64,000 nt of DNA, taken from IMG/VR virus record IMGVR_UViG_3300019752_000005, positions 1 to 64,000 of that record; one strand, given 5' to 3'. A model generated the notes under the pieces. It ran no database searches. It had not been told where the DNA came from and saw only the letters and a program-made list of their open reading frames with translations. The translations under genes and the position numbers were made by a program. This DNA is from a virus. This document shows positions 22,567-31,492 of the stretch, piece after piece; positions within the stretch are counted from its first letter, which is position 1, and every line of letters starts with the position of its first letter.

Positions 22567-24591
22567 CTAACGTATTGGACATACACCAGTTTTACACTCG
22601 TCATCATCGAGAATATCACCACCGTAGTTATCAATATCAAAAGGCTTAAGCTTTGCCTTATATGATTCGTAACGCTCTTTGGTCACCACCTCTTGTGGTA
22701 AGTAGCTATAACCTAGGTCACGGGCTGTCTTTGTTGGATCATTTCGGAAAATAAAGCTAACACCAATATAGAAATCCCAATTATCTATAAACCAATCTAC
22801 AATATCCTGCACCTCACTAGCATCATAGGAAACAGTAACAGATACATTTTGCTGACACCAATACCGCATGTATTTCTTGTATCGTTCCAATTGAGTGATA
22901 GCACTTTCAATATTTATTTCCATTCCATCAACGTTGGTAAAGTTGATATTATCATATTCAATTGGTACAGCTACAATCACAGATTCAGGCTCATTTGGTA
23001 GAGAGCTAACCTCATAACCGCTTTCTTTCAACGCTACCAACATTTCATCATGAATACTGTATTTGATATTATTGATAATATAGCGTCCAAGTGGTAAATG
23101 AACCCCTTCTGTTGTGTCCATACACTTAGCCTGCGTCCCCGACGGCTTAACCGTAGTAACGTTTTTAGGGTACGGTGTTCCTAGTTCATCAGCCATTTTA
23201 TACGCATGGTATGTGGCATGGCGTTGCAGTGATTCCAATTCGTAACATGATAAGTCATCACGCATTGCAATTCCAGTTAATCCAACGCCACACAACCGTA
23301 AATGGTCATTATTTAAATTCCAAGCTTCCTGTAGGATTCCATCATCTAAATTAACACATGTTTGTCGGTAATTCGCGCGTGACATTATCTCAATTGCTCG
23401 TTTCAGCCCAGCAGAATCACCAATAAATCGACTTACATTAACATCAACTAAGTTACAGAAGCCTTTATTGGGAAGAATAACTTCACCGCATGGATTAAAG
23501 CCAGCAGCCCACTCAGCACGTTCTCTAGCATGTTTAGCATTTAAGAATGCAGGTTCAGAACCACCACTTCGAACCATTAGATTGAAAATATCTTCTAATG
23601 TATCGCGCGTCGGTTTATCATGAAATAATAAAGAGTTATTACTCTGCTCTCGATGTGAATTACCTTTTTCATACATACCTTCCTTAGCTGTTGCAAAAGA
23701 ATACCATTCCTCGTCACCAAAATCCATGATGGAAATTTCAGCACTACGTCGTGATGATAATGTTGTACCAAGCCAATTACATATATCTAAAATATCAATT
23801 TTTTTAAGCAATTCACCTGATCGCTTATTTAGAATTTGAGCAATATGTTCAAATGCTTTGGCAATTGATACATCACCACTACAAATCCAGCCATACCCTT
23901 TCAAACGTTCACCAGCAGGTCTGACTTCTGAAAAATCTAACACCAGTTTTTTAGCTGGGTATCTATGCACTAATAATTTACCAATAGACTTAGCCCATGC
24001 TTTAGCAGAGTCACCTACTTTAATAGTCCAAACACCTGTTTTCTTATTAAATGTTTCTACGTTATCTTCATAACCTTTATCCTTGCGCGTACTTCTAACC
24101 ACTTCAATTTCATTAATATGGCGTTTGAATCCTGTGAGTGTTCCAACTTCAGGTTTAAACCCTACACCACATCCTTGTAGTAATAACCAGAATAGATCAA
24201 CGGCATCATAAACAGTGTTAAGTTGGGTGAAGGCGCAATTGAATTGCGTTGCTTCAATCAACTTACTTAAATCAGTACCACCCAGCCAAAGCGTTCTACC
24301 ACTAACACCAGCTTTACCTTCCATGATTAACTTGCCCATCTCAACAAGTTCTATGATTTGCGAGTTATTCAACTCCTTACCTAATGCGCGTTCCCAAAGC
24401 CACTTTTGATGCCGCAGTACTCTTAAAACCACATCTTTCTTTTTCTCAAAATCATTGAGATATGGGCGACAATAAGAACGCTTAAAAACAAGCTGAGCGC
24501 GGAATGATGGTTTGTATTCTGGTGTGTAATTTAGAATGTCTTCTAATGCAGCTTTTACAGTGGTTGGTTTCAAATTTAATTCCTTTTTCAT
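22567..24591 (-). CDS. nrdJ: Adenosylcobalamin-dependent ribonucleoside-triphosphate reductase (class II, monomeric)
   Basis: A 674-residue class II RNR that makes dNTPs from NTPs using B12. C119 in FNCAFTQ sits at the position of the Lactobacillus leichmannii cysteine. The active-site loop NPCGEVILP and an LxGVGLTG segment are present, and the C-terminal pair CKTGVC would re-reduce the active site. The length fits the monomeric RTPR group. It ties phage dNTP supply to host or environmental cobalamin, and it does not depend on oxygen. Confidence 0.95.
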   Translation of the reverse strand: MKKELNLKPTTVKAALEDILNYTPEYKPSFRAQLVFKRSYCRPYLNDFEKKKDVVLRVLRHQKWLWERALGKELNNSQIIELVEMGKLIMEGKAGVSGRTLWLGGTDLSKLIEATQFNCAFTQLNTVYDAVDLFWLLLQGCGVGFKPEVGTLTGFKRHINEIEVVRSTRKDKGYEDNVETFNKKTGVWTIKVGDSAKAWAKSIGKLLVHRYPAKKLVLDFSEVRPAGERLKGYGWICSGDVSIAKAFEHIAQILNKRSGELLKKIDILDICNWLGTTLSSRRSAEISIMDFGDEEWYSFATAKEGMYEKGNSHREQSNNSLLFHDKPTRDTLEDIFNLMVRSGGSEPAFLNAKHARERAEWAAGFNPCGEVILPNKGFCNLVDVNVSRFIGDSAGLKRAIEIMSRANYRQTCVNLDDGILQEAWNLNNDHLRLCGVGLTGIAMRDDLSCYELESLQRHATYHAYKMADELGTPYPKNVTTVKPSGTQAKCMDTTEGVHLPLGRYIINNIKYSIHDEMLVALKESGYEVSSLPNEPESVIVAVPIEYDNINFTNVDGMEINIESAITQLERYKKYMRYWCQQNVSVTVSYDASEVQDIVDWFIDNWDFYIGVSFIFRNDPTKTARDLGYSYLPQEVVTKERYESYKAKLKPFDIDNYGGDILDDDECKTGVCPIR

Positions 24592-24774
24592 TTATAATAA
24601 GTCCGCAATAAGCTTTTGGTTATTGTTTTTCAAAACAACCTTCACATCTTCAAGCGTCTTGCTACCCTTAGTTAACGATAACAGTTCTTGTAGTTCGATA
24701 TCTAGTGCGGGAAAAATTGTTTGCGCTTGAATAAGAGCGGTATATAATATTCTTTTTAAACTATCCTGCTGCAT
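24592..24774 (-). CDS. Small helical protein upstream of nrdJ
   Basis: 60 residues, all helical in appearance. It abuts the RNR start and overlaps the end of the upstream gene by 14 bases, suggesting translational coupling. No family recognised. Confidence 0.4.
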   Translation of the reverse strand: MQQDSLKRILYTALIQAQTIFPALDIELQELLSLTKGSKTLEDVKVVLKNNNQKLIADLL

Positions 24775-25435
24775 AATCTCTCAACTTGCTGGCTAATTTT
24801 ATGAACTTTTCAGGTGTAAAGTGTGAGTTAGTTAACTCATTGTAATCACCTTTATCAATAGATAAATTCCATTCGTAACCTGAACTTATAATATCACTGA
24901 GCTTGAGGTTTGGATTCCATTTACTCTTAACGTTATCTTCTTTAGGTGTAACTGATACATGGAACTTAATACCATAATCATTATGGTAGCACTTAGCTTT
25001 TAACACCCCATCAGTAAATTCCAACGGTAAAGGTATATTCTTGGAATTCTTTTTTGCATACTTAGTTAAAATATCAGTTAGATCATTATAGGCGTTAGAT
25101 GTAATAACACTTAATTCATCGCGACCCATGTTAAATCTAATTGTAATGCCAATATTGAAATCATGAACCTCATTAAAACTAACTAGGTCAATGTATTCCC
25201 ATTTATCACCAGTACTATTAACGCCTTTAACATGATTAACATCTTTCACTACACAGCCGATAAGGTTACTCTTATCCCCATAAATTCTCTCAATAAATCC
25301 ACCTTCATTGTTTTGCTGTTTGTAGTTTGATTTTATCTTGCAATAGTAATTATCTTTGCAATAAACAACAATTCCATGATTCCCCTCAAGAATATCAATA
25401 GAGGTGATTACTTTACCTTTAATCTCATTCAACAA
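24761..25435 (-). CDS. Unknown protein
   Basis: About 224 residues if it starts at TTG 25435, which has GGAG eight bases upstream and overlaps the end of the preceding gene slightly; an ATG at 25474 would overlap by 50 bases. No family recognised. The beta-rich pattern is like other unknown proteins of this genome. Confidence 0.5.
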   Translation of the reverse strand: MLNEIKGKVITSIDILEGNHGIVVYCKDNYYCKIKSNYKQQNNEGGFIERIYGDKSNLIGCVVKDVNHVKGVNSTGDKWEYIDLVSFNEVHDFNIGITIRFNMGRDELSVITSNAYNDLTDILTKYAKKNSKNIPLPLEFTDGVLKAKCYHNDYGIKFHVSVTPKEDNVKSKWNPNLKLSDIISSGYEWNLSIDKGDYNELTNSHFTPEKFIKLASKLRDYAAG

Positions 25436-25631
25436 TCTTTTGTCTCCATCCCTTACCAACAGGTTCATCTGCATTTATTAATACATTAATCGCAGCATCA
25501 ATCTCATTATCCCCATAACTGATACACCCGTTAAACTCAGCCTTCCACTGCTCACTGACTCTCGTTATATGGATCGTAATTTGTTTTTTCTTAGGTTTTG
25601 TTTTTGTGTGGTTCATATTCTCTTCTTGCAT
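25425..25631 (-). CDS. Small basic protein
   Basis: 68 residues with a Lys-rich N-terminus (HTKTKPKKKQ) and a compact C-terminal part. An alternative ATG is six codons in. It has its own candidate promoter. No family recognised. Confidence 0.45.
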   Translation of the reverse strand: MQEENMNHTKTKPKKKQITIHITRVSEQWKAEFNGCISYGDNEIDAAINVLINADEPVGKGWRQKIVE

Positions 25632-25684
25632 TAAAAAGGTAACACCTATTTTATTTATCGGTAAGCTAATTAAATGTAGTGCTT

Positions 25685-25713
25685 ATAATAAATAAATTTA
25701 TTACAAACATCAA
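25685..25713 (-). promoter_or_regulatory. Sigma-70-like promoter
   Basis: On the minus strand, TTGATG (25713-25708), a 17-base spacer and TATTAT (25690-25685), 54 bases before the gene starting at 25631. The region is very AT-rich. Confidence 0.45.
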
Positions 25714-25747
25714 TCAATTATTATACACGAAACACTTGAATGTTCAA

Positions 25748-26878
25748 CTAAATCTGAATAGGCATAATGATGTGCTTCACGGATTTGTTAGTGTAACCGT
25801 GCACTGATACAAATGTTTTAGGGGAATCACAGTTCATTACAATTTCATCATCATCTATTGCTAACAAAGCTTGCTTTAAATACTTAAAGTTAAAACCAAT
25901 AGTCATTGAGCTAATACCATCACTAATAAACTCAACACCAATATTATCATTAGCTTTTTCATTGCTTGAATTAGCCATACTGATATCAAACTCATCTAAC
26001 CTCATGTTGATTACCAATCTCTGAGAACGTTGGTCTTTATCTCCAAGTGCAACAATACTCACCTTATTAATGGCTTGTAATAATAAAGCTCTCTTGCACT
26101 TATAAATACTATTAAATTGTTTATTTATAAAAAGCTCAATATCAGCAAACTTTTCATTTATCATTCTAGTTATTATTTTTGTGTTAGGTGTGCTAAAACT
26201 AGCATTGTTTTCACTTAACCTCATATCAACATCACCATCGCAAGATGATAGCATTTTACTTAATTCACCTACAGAATCGTAAGGTATTAAGCATTCAATG
26301 TTATCATTAGAATCACCTGTAGCCAAGTTAAAACCAGTGACAGATAATCTATGACCATCGGTTGCAGAGCATCTAACTGAATTATCTTTTGCATTTAACA
26401 TAACACAAGAGTAAAAGTTTTTTTCTCCATTCTTCATTATAATAAAGGATACATTACTTATCATCTTTAAAAGGAGATCACTATTAATTGATATTGTATT
26501 GGAGTCAACATCATCACGAAGCTCTGGGAAATCTGAGAAAGGTAACGTTTCCAAAGAGAAGGTAGAGCTATCTGAATTTACGATTACTCTGCCATTATCA
26601 TCATGTAATTCCATAAATTCACTAACATTACTTTGTGCAATCTTATGTAATTTATCTGCATTAACAGTTTTATCTATCCATTTCCCACCATTATTGATAA
26701 TACCTACATCCACTGAAACTTGCATTATGTTATTCAAGGCAAGCAGGGTAAGCTTGTTAGATCTTACAACTAATGCAACATTAGCACTAATACCTTCACC
26801 GCCAGTGACACCCACACACTTTTTTAATGCGGTACTAAGTTCTTTCCCACTAACTTTAAAATTTAACTTTTCTTCCAT
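25748..26878 (-). CDS. dnaN: DNA polymerase sliding clamp, beta (DnaN) family
   Basis: A 376-residue beta-clamp, the usual bacterial length with three repeated domains. Family marks include PFSDFPEL at the end of domain I, SATDGHRLSVTGF and IPYDSVGELSKML in domain II, and the C-terminal HIIMPIQI, which forms part of the ligand pocket (compare VVMPMRL in E. coli). It would tether the replicative polymerase, which is not in this window. The dispersed motif at 25868 lies in it, read as KQA. Confidence 0.9.
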   Translation of the reverse strand: MEEKLNFKVSGKELSTALKKCVGVTGGEGISANVALVVRSNKLTLLALNNIMQVSVDVGIINNGGKWIDKTVNADKLHKIAQSNVSEFMELHDDNGRVIVNSDSSTFSLETLPFSDFPELRDDVDSNTISINSDLLLKMISNVSFIIMKNGEKNFYSCVMLNAKDNSVRCSATDGHRLSVTGFNLATGDSNDNIECLIPYDSVGELSKMLSSCDGDVDMRLSENNASFSTPNTKIITRMINEKFADIELFINKQFNSIYKCKRALLLQAINKVSIVALGDKDQRSQRLVINMRLDEFDISMANSSNEKANDNIGVEFISDGISSMTIGFNFKYLKQALLAIDDDEIVMNCDSPKTFVSVHGYTNKSVKHIIMPIQI

Positions 26879-26899
26879 AATAAAAACCTATTTACCTTT

Positions 26900-26936
26900 A
26901 AAAAATAAAAAAGGGTTAAACTAAATATTTAACCCT
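26900..26936 (-). terminator. Rho-independent terminator
   Basis: AGGGTTAAA (26912-26920) pairs perfectly with TTTAACCCT (26928-26936). On the minus strand it is followed by a long T-rich tract. It ends the leftward run that includes the membrane-HTH gene. Confidence 0.8.
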
Positions 26937-26944
26937 GTGGAAAC

Positions 26945-28420
26945 CTAACCAATAATATTTTGTTCTTGCATTAATTTGATACGTCTACCCACTGTTTGGG
27001 GTGATGCTCCAATTTCTTCTGCAATTTGTTTATTATTTAAACCCATTTGTTTAAGTTCTAATATCCGTTCATTAGAGTATTTACCTCTACCACGCTCAAT
27101 ACGTACAGCAGGAGTTTGATCAATATTCGCCATAAAACCAATACCACGGCTTGGCTCAGGCGAAGGTTTATTAGAGATTCTTTCTATATTACCACAAAAT
27201 TGTGCTTTTGCAGGTGCGTTAGATTTCCCATGTTGAGCTACAACTGTTTTACCTGATAATGTTTTCGTGTTTCGTGTCCTTGAAAACCATGATCTAACTT
27301 TACTTACTGTATCGTCCAGCACAGTATTTTCATTAATTTTCTTTTTCCGACTAGTATCAGCTTTGCTCAATTGAAGTACCATATTTCCACCCATAGAATG
27401 AATAACGATAAATAGCACAGAAACAAATACAAGCAAAGCTTGCGATGTTCTTAACTCATTGATATGTATACCTACCATACCAGTGAATATATTAATGAAG
27501 TCATTAAATACTTCATATTTTGTTTTATTGTTATTATTGCTTTCACCATAACCCACAGATTCGCCACTAACAACAGCATTTTTTTGCGCCTTATTCACCT
27601 CTTTTTTCAATTCTTGGTGTTTAGTATTTAACGTTAATAAATACGATTTACTCGAAATATCCTTGTTAATAGATATAACATCAGGGTTTTTTGAGTTAAC
27701 TGGGTTTAGGGATTCCATTTCAGACCAAGCTTGTTGTAGTTCAGCCTGATACCTTTTAGCAACACCACGAAAATCTTTATTTATTATTGAAGACCCATCC
27801 TTAGATAATATTTCCGAAACCAGTTTACTGGAAAACTCGCCAGCACTATTATTGGCTTTTTTATTTAAAATAGAATTATACACAATAATAGCCTCCTGAT
27901 GTTTTTTTGTTTGCTCACTTAATAATGACTTTCTTTTCAACTCAAGTTCTGATATTGATTGACTAGCTTGAGCAATATCTATTAATTTCGATTTATTTAA
28001 AGTTTCAAAATCCTTTAAGTCACTCCTAGCCTGTTCTAAATCTATTCTAGCCAGCTTAGCTTCTACCGAGTTGGCTGCCGCTTCTTTATTTGATGTATGG
28101 TAAACATCTCCAAAATAAATAAACATACCCATAACTGATAAAGCAAAGAAGGAAAAGTAGATAAATTTATATATACTAGCAAAAAAGTATTCACCATCTT
28201 CATCAGCCTTAAATGCAGCTTCAAATAGGTACGGTCTATAAACCACCATATATAAAGCCATACCAATAAAAATTGCCTGAGCGGCAAATTCATTTGATGA
28301 TAGTTTAGACCAAGCTTGTATTTCAATCCACCCTAAACCAAGACCTAATATAAAGTTACCTATGCTAACTTTATTTAATTTTTTATCCTTTTTTCTTTCT
28401 TTTAAAGACTTCTTTCTCAC
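26945..28420 (-). CDS. Membrane protein with coiled coil and C-terminal helix-turn-helix
   Basis: 491 residues. A very basic N-terminus is followed by about three membrane segments (up to residue ~105), a long charged coiled-coil region (about 110-270), another membrane segment (LLVFVSVLFIVIHSMGG, about 325-350) and a soluble tail ending in a resolvase-like HTH (RILELKQMGLNNKQIAEEIGASPQTVGRRIK). With four segments the tail should be cytoplasmic, so the protein could tie DNA to the membrane. No whole-length family is recognised. It lies in a unit with a transglycosylase and two secreted or membrane proteins. Confidence 0.6.
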   Translation of the reverse strand: MRKKSLKERKKDKKLNKVSIGNFILGLGLGWIEIQAWSKLSSNEFAAQAIFIGMALYMVVYRPYLFEAAFKADEDGEYFFASIYKFIYFSFFALSVMGMFIYFGDVYHTSNKEAAANSVEAKLARIDLEQARSDLKDFETLNKSKLIDIAQASQSISELELKRKSLLSEQTKKHQEAIIVYNSILNKKANNSAGEFSSKLVSEILSKDGSSIINKDFRGVAKRYQAELQQAWSEMESLNPVNSKNPDVISINKDISSKSYLLTLNTKHQELKKEVNKAQKNAVVSGESVGYGESNNNNKTKYEVFNDFINIFTGMVGIHINELRTSQALLVFVSVLFIVIHSMGGNMVLQLSKADTSRKKKINENTVLDDTVSKVRSWFSRTRNTKTLSGKTVVAQHGKSNAPAKAQFCGNIERISNKPSPEPSRGIGFMANIDQTPAVRIERGRGKYSNERILELKQMGLNNKQIAEEIGASPQTVGRRIKLMQEQNIIG

Positions 28421-28431
28421 TACATAATCCC

Positions 28432-29700
28432 CTAATAATTAATTGTTGATTCTAACTTAAGCCACTCGTCGGCTATACTATCATTATAAAATTGAACATG
28501 AATATGCCCACCTGTTGCCTTACTACTTGGGAACCTGTATTCATCCAACACAGTAACACATTTACCCTTACGCTTTGTTTCACAGAAACCTTTAAAATAA
28601 TTCTTTATCATATCCGTAACCTCTTTGCTTTTATGTTTGTTAGTGATAATAAGATCAATAGCTAATCCTTTACGATGCTTGCTATTATTATTGTATTTCC
28701 AATGGTGACCGTCATTAAACGCACTAAACCATTTCAACTTATCACCTAAATCCTTTTGTATTTTGTGAGCTAAATGAGTGATAGCTAGATGATGTTTCCC
28801 ACCTTCGTATGCTTCAGGACTATTAATTTTTAATCCTTTTAATGTTTTATTGAAGTTATGGTTTAACCAGTTGTTAGTAATAGTTTTAACATAATTAATT
28901 GTTTCAGGGTATTTTGTTAGTGCCCCTCTTTTCACACCTTGTAATCCTGCATTATACGAACCTAACGCATGTCTAACCGCTTTAACGTGATCCGATGGAA
29001 ACTCTTTATCCCAAATAACCAATAAGTGCTTGAATATAGTTGCTCCACAAGTCAAGCTGGTATCAACATCAAATAGCTTATTGGCATCATCAATACCACA
29101 ACCACCATTAGCTACTGAGTCTTTAGCTGTAGATGGTAGTACCTGAGTTAACCCTCTTGCACCAGCTTTACTAATAGCTCTTGGGGAAAAGATACTTTCT
29201 TTATGGATTAGGTAATGAAACAATATTGGGTCAATACCATACTGTCTAGCCACTAACTCAGCTTTTAATTTATTCTTCTTTAGATTTAATTCAAAATATT
29301 CTGGTAAACCAGCATAATTATAGATTGCATTGTTTAACGCTCTCCCCTTTTGATCACCTTGATATAATCTACCTTTTGCTGAATCCTTTACAACCAAGGC
29401 AGCATCAATCACATCTGGTGTTAAGTGTGGGTGCTCGTTCTTAATCTTATTCATTTTATCCTCAATTAAAGCAATCTGTTTTTTTAAATTGGATAAATCG
29501 CTATCAATCACTTTAACTTTCCATTCTTTATTCTCAACCTTTATCTTATGTGGTATATCTTCACCCGCAAGATATACAGCTAAAACTAGGATGCATGGCA
29601 TCCCAACACTAAATATTCCACCATAAATACTTTTTGATTTCAGAAATGTATAGGATGCCCATGCTACAAACAAAATCCCTAATACAATTTTTAACCACAT
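28432..29700 (-). CDS. Membrane-anchored lytic transglycosylase with M15-like peptidase domain
   Basis: A 422-residue cell-wall enzyme. Two N-terminal hydrophobic segments are followed by an SLT domain (HKESIFSPRAISKAGARGLTQVLPSTA with the catalytic Glu, then ALGSYNAG) and a C-terminal D-Ala-D-Ala carboxypeptidase-like domain (HRKGLAIDL with the H-x6-D pattern and GGHIHVQF). It would cut both glycan strands and peptide bridges. Lysis, DNA entry or secretion-channel assembly are all possible; the membrane anchor and the neighbours argue for local action. Confidence 0.75.
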   Translation of the reverse strand: MWLKIVLGILFVAWASYTFLKSKSIYGGIFSVGMPCILVLAVYLAGEDIPHKIKVENKEWKVKVIDSDLSNLKKQIALIEDKMNKIKNEHPHLTPDVIDAALVVKDSAKGRLYQGDQKGRALNNAIYNYAGLPEYFELNLKKNKLKAELVARQYGIDPILFHYLIHKESIFSPRAISKAGARGLTQVLPSTAKDSVANGGCGIDDANKLFDVDTSLTCGATIFKHLLVIWDKEFPSDHVKAVRHALGSYNAGLQGVKRGALTKYPETINYVKTITNNWLNHNFNKTLKGLKINSPEAYEGGKHHLAITHLAHKIQKDLGDKLKWFSAFNDGHHWKYNNNSKHRKGLAIDLIITNKHKSKEVTDMIKNYFKGFCETKRKGKCVTVLDEYRFPSSKATGGHIHVQFYNDSIADEWLKLESTINY

Positions 29701-30083
29701 TTCACAGCCTTTATTTGTTCTGATAGTTTATTTAAGTACTTTACTGTAGCCCTCTCATCATTAGCACCTAAATCATTCTCCTTAACTCTATTAATATTAT
29801 CTTCAACACCCATATATAAACCAGTGAGAAATTCAGAAAAAAGAGTTTTAAAGTTTTTATTTCCACTTAAGGAACTATGATAACCAGCTAGCCCTTTTAC
29901 ATATTTTATTGGGTTACCATCATCACTATATCCGCTTTGTGTTATAGCACTTCTCCGTACATCAAAAGCTACAATAGAACCCCTTAGCATTGCTCCAATT
30001 TCATCATAACAATCGACATTATTATCAGCAGATAAATTTAATGGAGCTAAAAGTACCACCACAAATAAAACCATCTTATTCAC
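29691..30083 (-). CDS. Secreted or periplasmic protein
   Basis: 130 residues with a clear N-terminal signal sequence (MVLFVVVLLAPLNLSA). The mature part has two cysteines, one near each end (CYDEIG and KCG), which may pair. It overlaps both neighbours, so it belongs to the transglycosylase unit. No family recognised. Confidence 0.55.
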   Translation of the reverse strand: MNKMVLFVVVLLAPLNLSADNNVDCYDEIGAMLRGSIVAFDVRRSAITQSGYSDDGNPIKYVKGLAGYHSSLSGNKNFKTLFSEFLTGLYMGVEDNINRVKENDLGANDERATVKYLNKLSEQIKAVKCG

Positions 30084-30409
30084 ATTATCATCCTTCTAAC
30101 TAATTCCAAAATTCCAATATTTTCACCAGCAATTAACATCATAACTACCATCTTTAATATATCAGCCACAGTTGTCACGATTAGCATCAGTAGTATAACA
30201 TTTAGCCAATGTAGTACCACATCAACTATGGAAAGGAATTTTCCATATCTTGTGGAATTATTAAACCCGCTTTTAGCTTTGTTGGAATAATTCCTTATAT
30301 CATTTATAAATATTTTGGAATCACGTTTCCATCTATCATAAAACAACCTAAACCATGATCTATCTTTAACTGGTACCTGCTGGTTCTTATTTGTCTTTTT
30401 CTTTGACAT
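30080..30409 (-). CDS. Basic membrane protein
   Basis: 109 residues: a strongly basic N-terminal half, then two close hydrophobic segments (WLNVILLMLIVTTVADILKMVVMMLIA). No family recognised. First gene of the four-gene leftward unit. Its coding sequence carries many TGGAAT/ATTCCA elements. Confidence 0.5.
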   Translation of the reverse strand: MSKKKTNKNQQVPVKDRSWFRLFYDRWKRDSKIFINDIRNYSNKAKSGFNNSTRYGKFLSIVDVVLHWLNVILLMLIVTTVADILKMVVMMLIAGENIGILELVRRMIM

Positions 30410-30967
30410 TAAATAAACCTAAATGTTATATTGGAAGCAACCAACACTTGAAAGTTGATTCCAATATTGTTAACAGATCATTGCATGGAATTATACCAAC
30501 TTTTCAATTCCAAAGTCAATATTTTTATGGAATTAAATTCCATAACTTTTACTTATGGTTTTGTAGCGGAATCGTTATACATGGAATCGCTTATATAACA
30601 ATGAGTTGTATTATAGAATTCCATTTAATATGGAATATTCCACTATATTTTATATTTTAGAAGGAATTCCATAATGCCGATTCCATTGGAAGTATTCAAT
30701 AATGCGCGTGATATAGTGCATGAACAGTTTAGTAACTTTGATCATAGTTGCGTTTTAAAATTCCATCAAGATAGCACATTTAATATCGAAACAGGAAAGG
30801 AGGAAGCGATAGGTGTGCAGTCTTATGAATTTAAAGCTAAGAGGTTTAACTACACCAAGAAGGAGATGAATGACTTTAATTTTTCTGTATCAGATTTTAA
30901 GTTAAATGTTAATTTTGATTCCATTCCACTGGAACTACAGAACGTAATCAAAGATAAGAATGATTCC
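30103..30967. repeat. Dense cluster of TGGAAT/ATTCCA elements
   Basis: I count 24 copies of GGAAT or ATTCC in about 865 bases, 20 of them as TGGAAT or ATTCCA; fewer than one of the 6-mers would be expected. Some form palindromes such as GGAATTCC and TGGAATATTCCA. The cluster covers the start of the leftward membrane gene, the 264-base gap 30410-30673 and most of the rightward gene. The gap itself holds no other clear feature. It may be a multi-site binding region such as a regulatory, partition or packaging site. Confidence 0.75.
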
Positions 30968-31084
30968 AACAAAATAATCCAGGTTGGAACTGTGGTTGTT
31001 GATGATGATTTGGTTATGCAGGTTGAAGATATAGTTGTGTTACCAAAATACATAAACATGGAAATATTTCTTAGGCAGCAATAA
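30674..31084 (+). CDS. Probable head-closure / neck protein
   Basis: 136 residues. The layout (N-terminal helix, FNIETGKEE beta turn, FKAKRFNYTKKEMNDF, then VDDDLVMQVEDIVVLP and a final MEIFLRQQ strand) resembles phage neck proteins that close the head and bind the tail completion protein. The similarity is structural in flavour and no strict motif exists, so confidence is moderate. It stands alone on the plus strand within the TGGAAT cluster and is followed by a bidirectional terminator. Confidence 0.45.
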   Translation: MPIPLEVFNNARDIVHEQFSNFDHSCVLKFHQDSTFNIETGKEEAIGVQSYEFKAKRFNYTKKEMNDFNFSVSDFKLNVNFDSIPLELQNVIKDKNDSNKIIQVGTVVVDDDLVMQVEDIVVLPKYINMEIFLRQQ

Positions 31085-31095
31085 ATTTTAGGTAT

Positions 31096-31123
31096 AAAAA
31101 AACCTCAATTAAGAGGTTTTTTT
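31096..31123. terminator. Bidirectional rho-independent terminator
   Basis: AAAAAACCTC pairs with GAGGTTTTTT around a short AT loop. It lies between convergent genes and works in either direction. Confidence 0.85.
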
Positions 31124-31144
31124 GCAGTCTAACTAATTAAGCTT

Positions 31145-31465
31145 TTAATAAATCCAGCCATCATCAGTTGGTTGATAATGACCGCGCATTTTGTAGATGT
31201 CAATAAATTCATCTACCAAACAAACCAACTCAGGATCACAATCATGCATTATTTTAACTTCTGGTAAAGGCATGTATTCCACATCAAGCTTGCTTAACTT
31301 AACATCACAATCAAGTAAATCAACTTGCTTTTTACCATCCAAAATATCATAAGGATTAATGTCACCGCTAATATGCTTTAAACTTAAACCACTAAAGTCT
31401 GGTTTGTAATTCCAATCAGTTTTGCGTTGTTCTGCTAATACTTCGTTTGTTGCAAATGTTGGCAT
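31145..31465 (-). CDS. Unknown acidic protein
   Basis: 106 residues, Asp-rich, no membrane segment, no recognised family. A near-copy of the dispersed motif (AGCTTGCTTA) lies at 31287. Confidence 0.5.
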   Translation of the reverse strand: MPTFATNEVLAEQRKTDWNYKPDFSGLSLKHISGDINPYDILDGKKQVDLLDCDVKLSKLDVEYMPLPEVKIMHDCDPELVCLVDEFIDIYKMRGHYQPTDDGWIY

Positions 31466-31492
31466 GGTATATTCCTTAATATAGGTTTAGGG

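Noticed and set aside
26499-26924. Rightward frame over the clamp gene
   Set aside because: Antisense to the well-supported DnaN, low-complexity Ser/Thr-rich product.
30391-30660. Rightward 89-residue frame in the TGGAAT region
   Set aside because: It overlaps the start of the leftward membrane gene, has no SD, and its composition follows the repeated TGGAAT elements.
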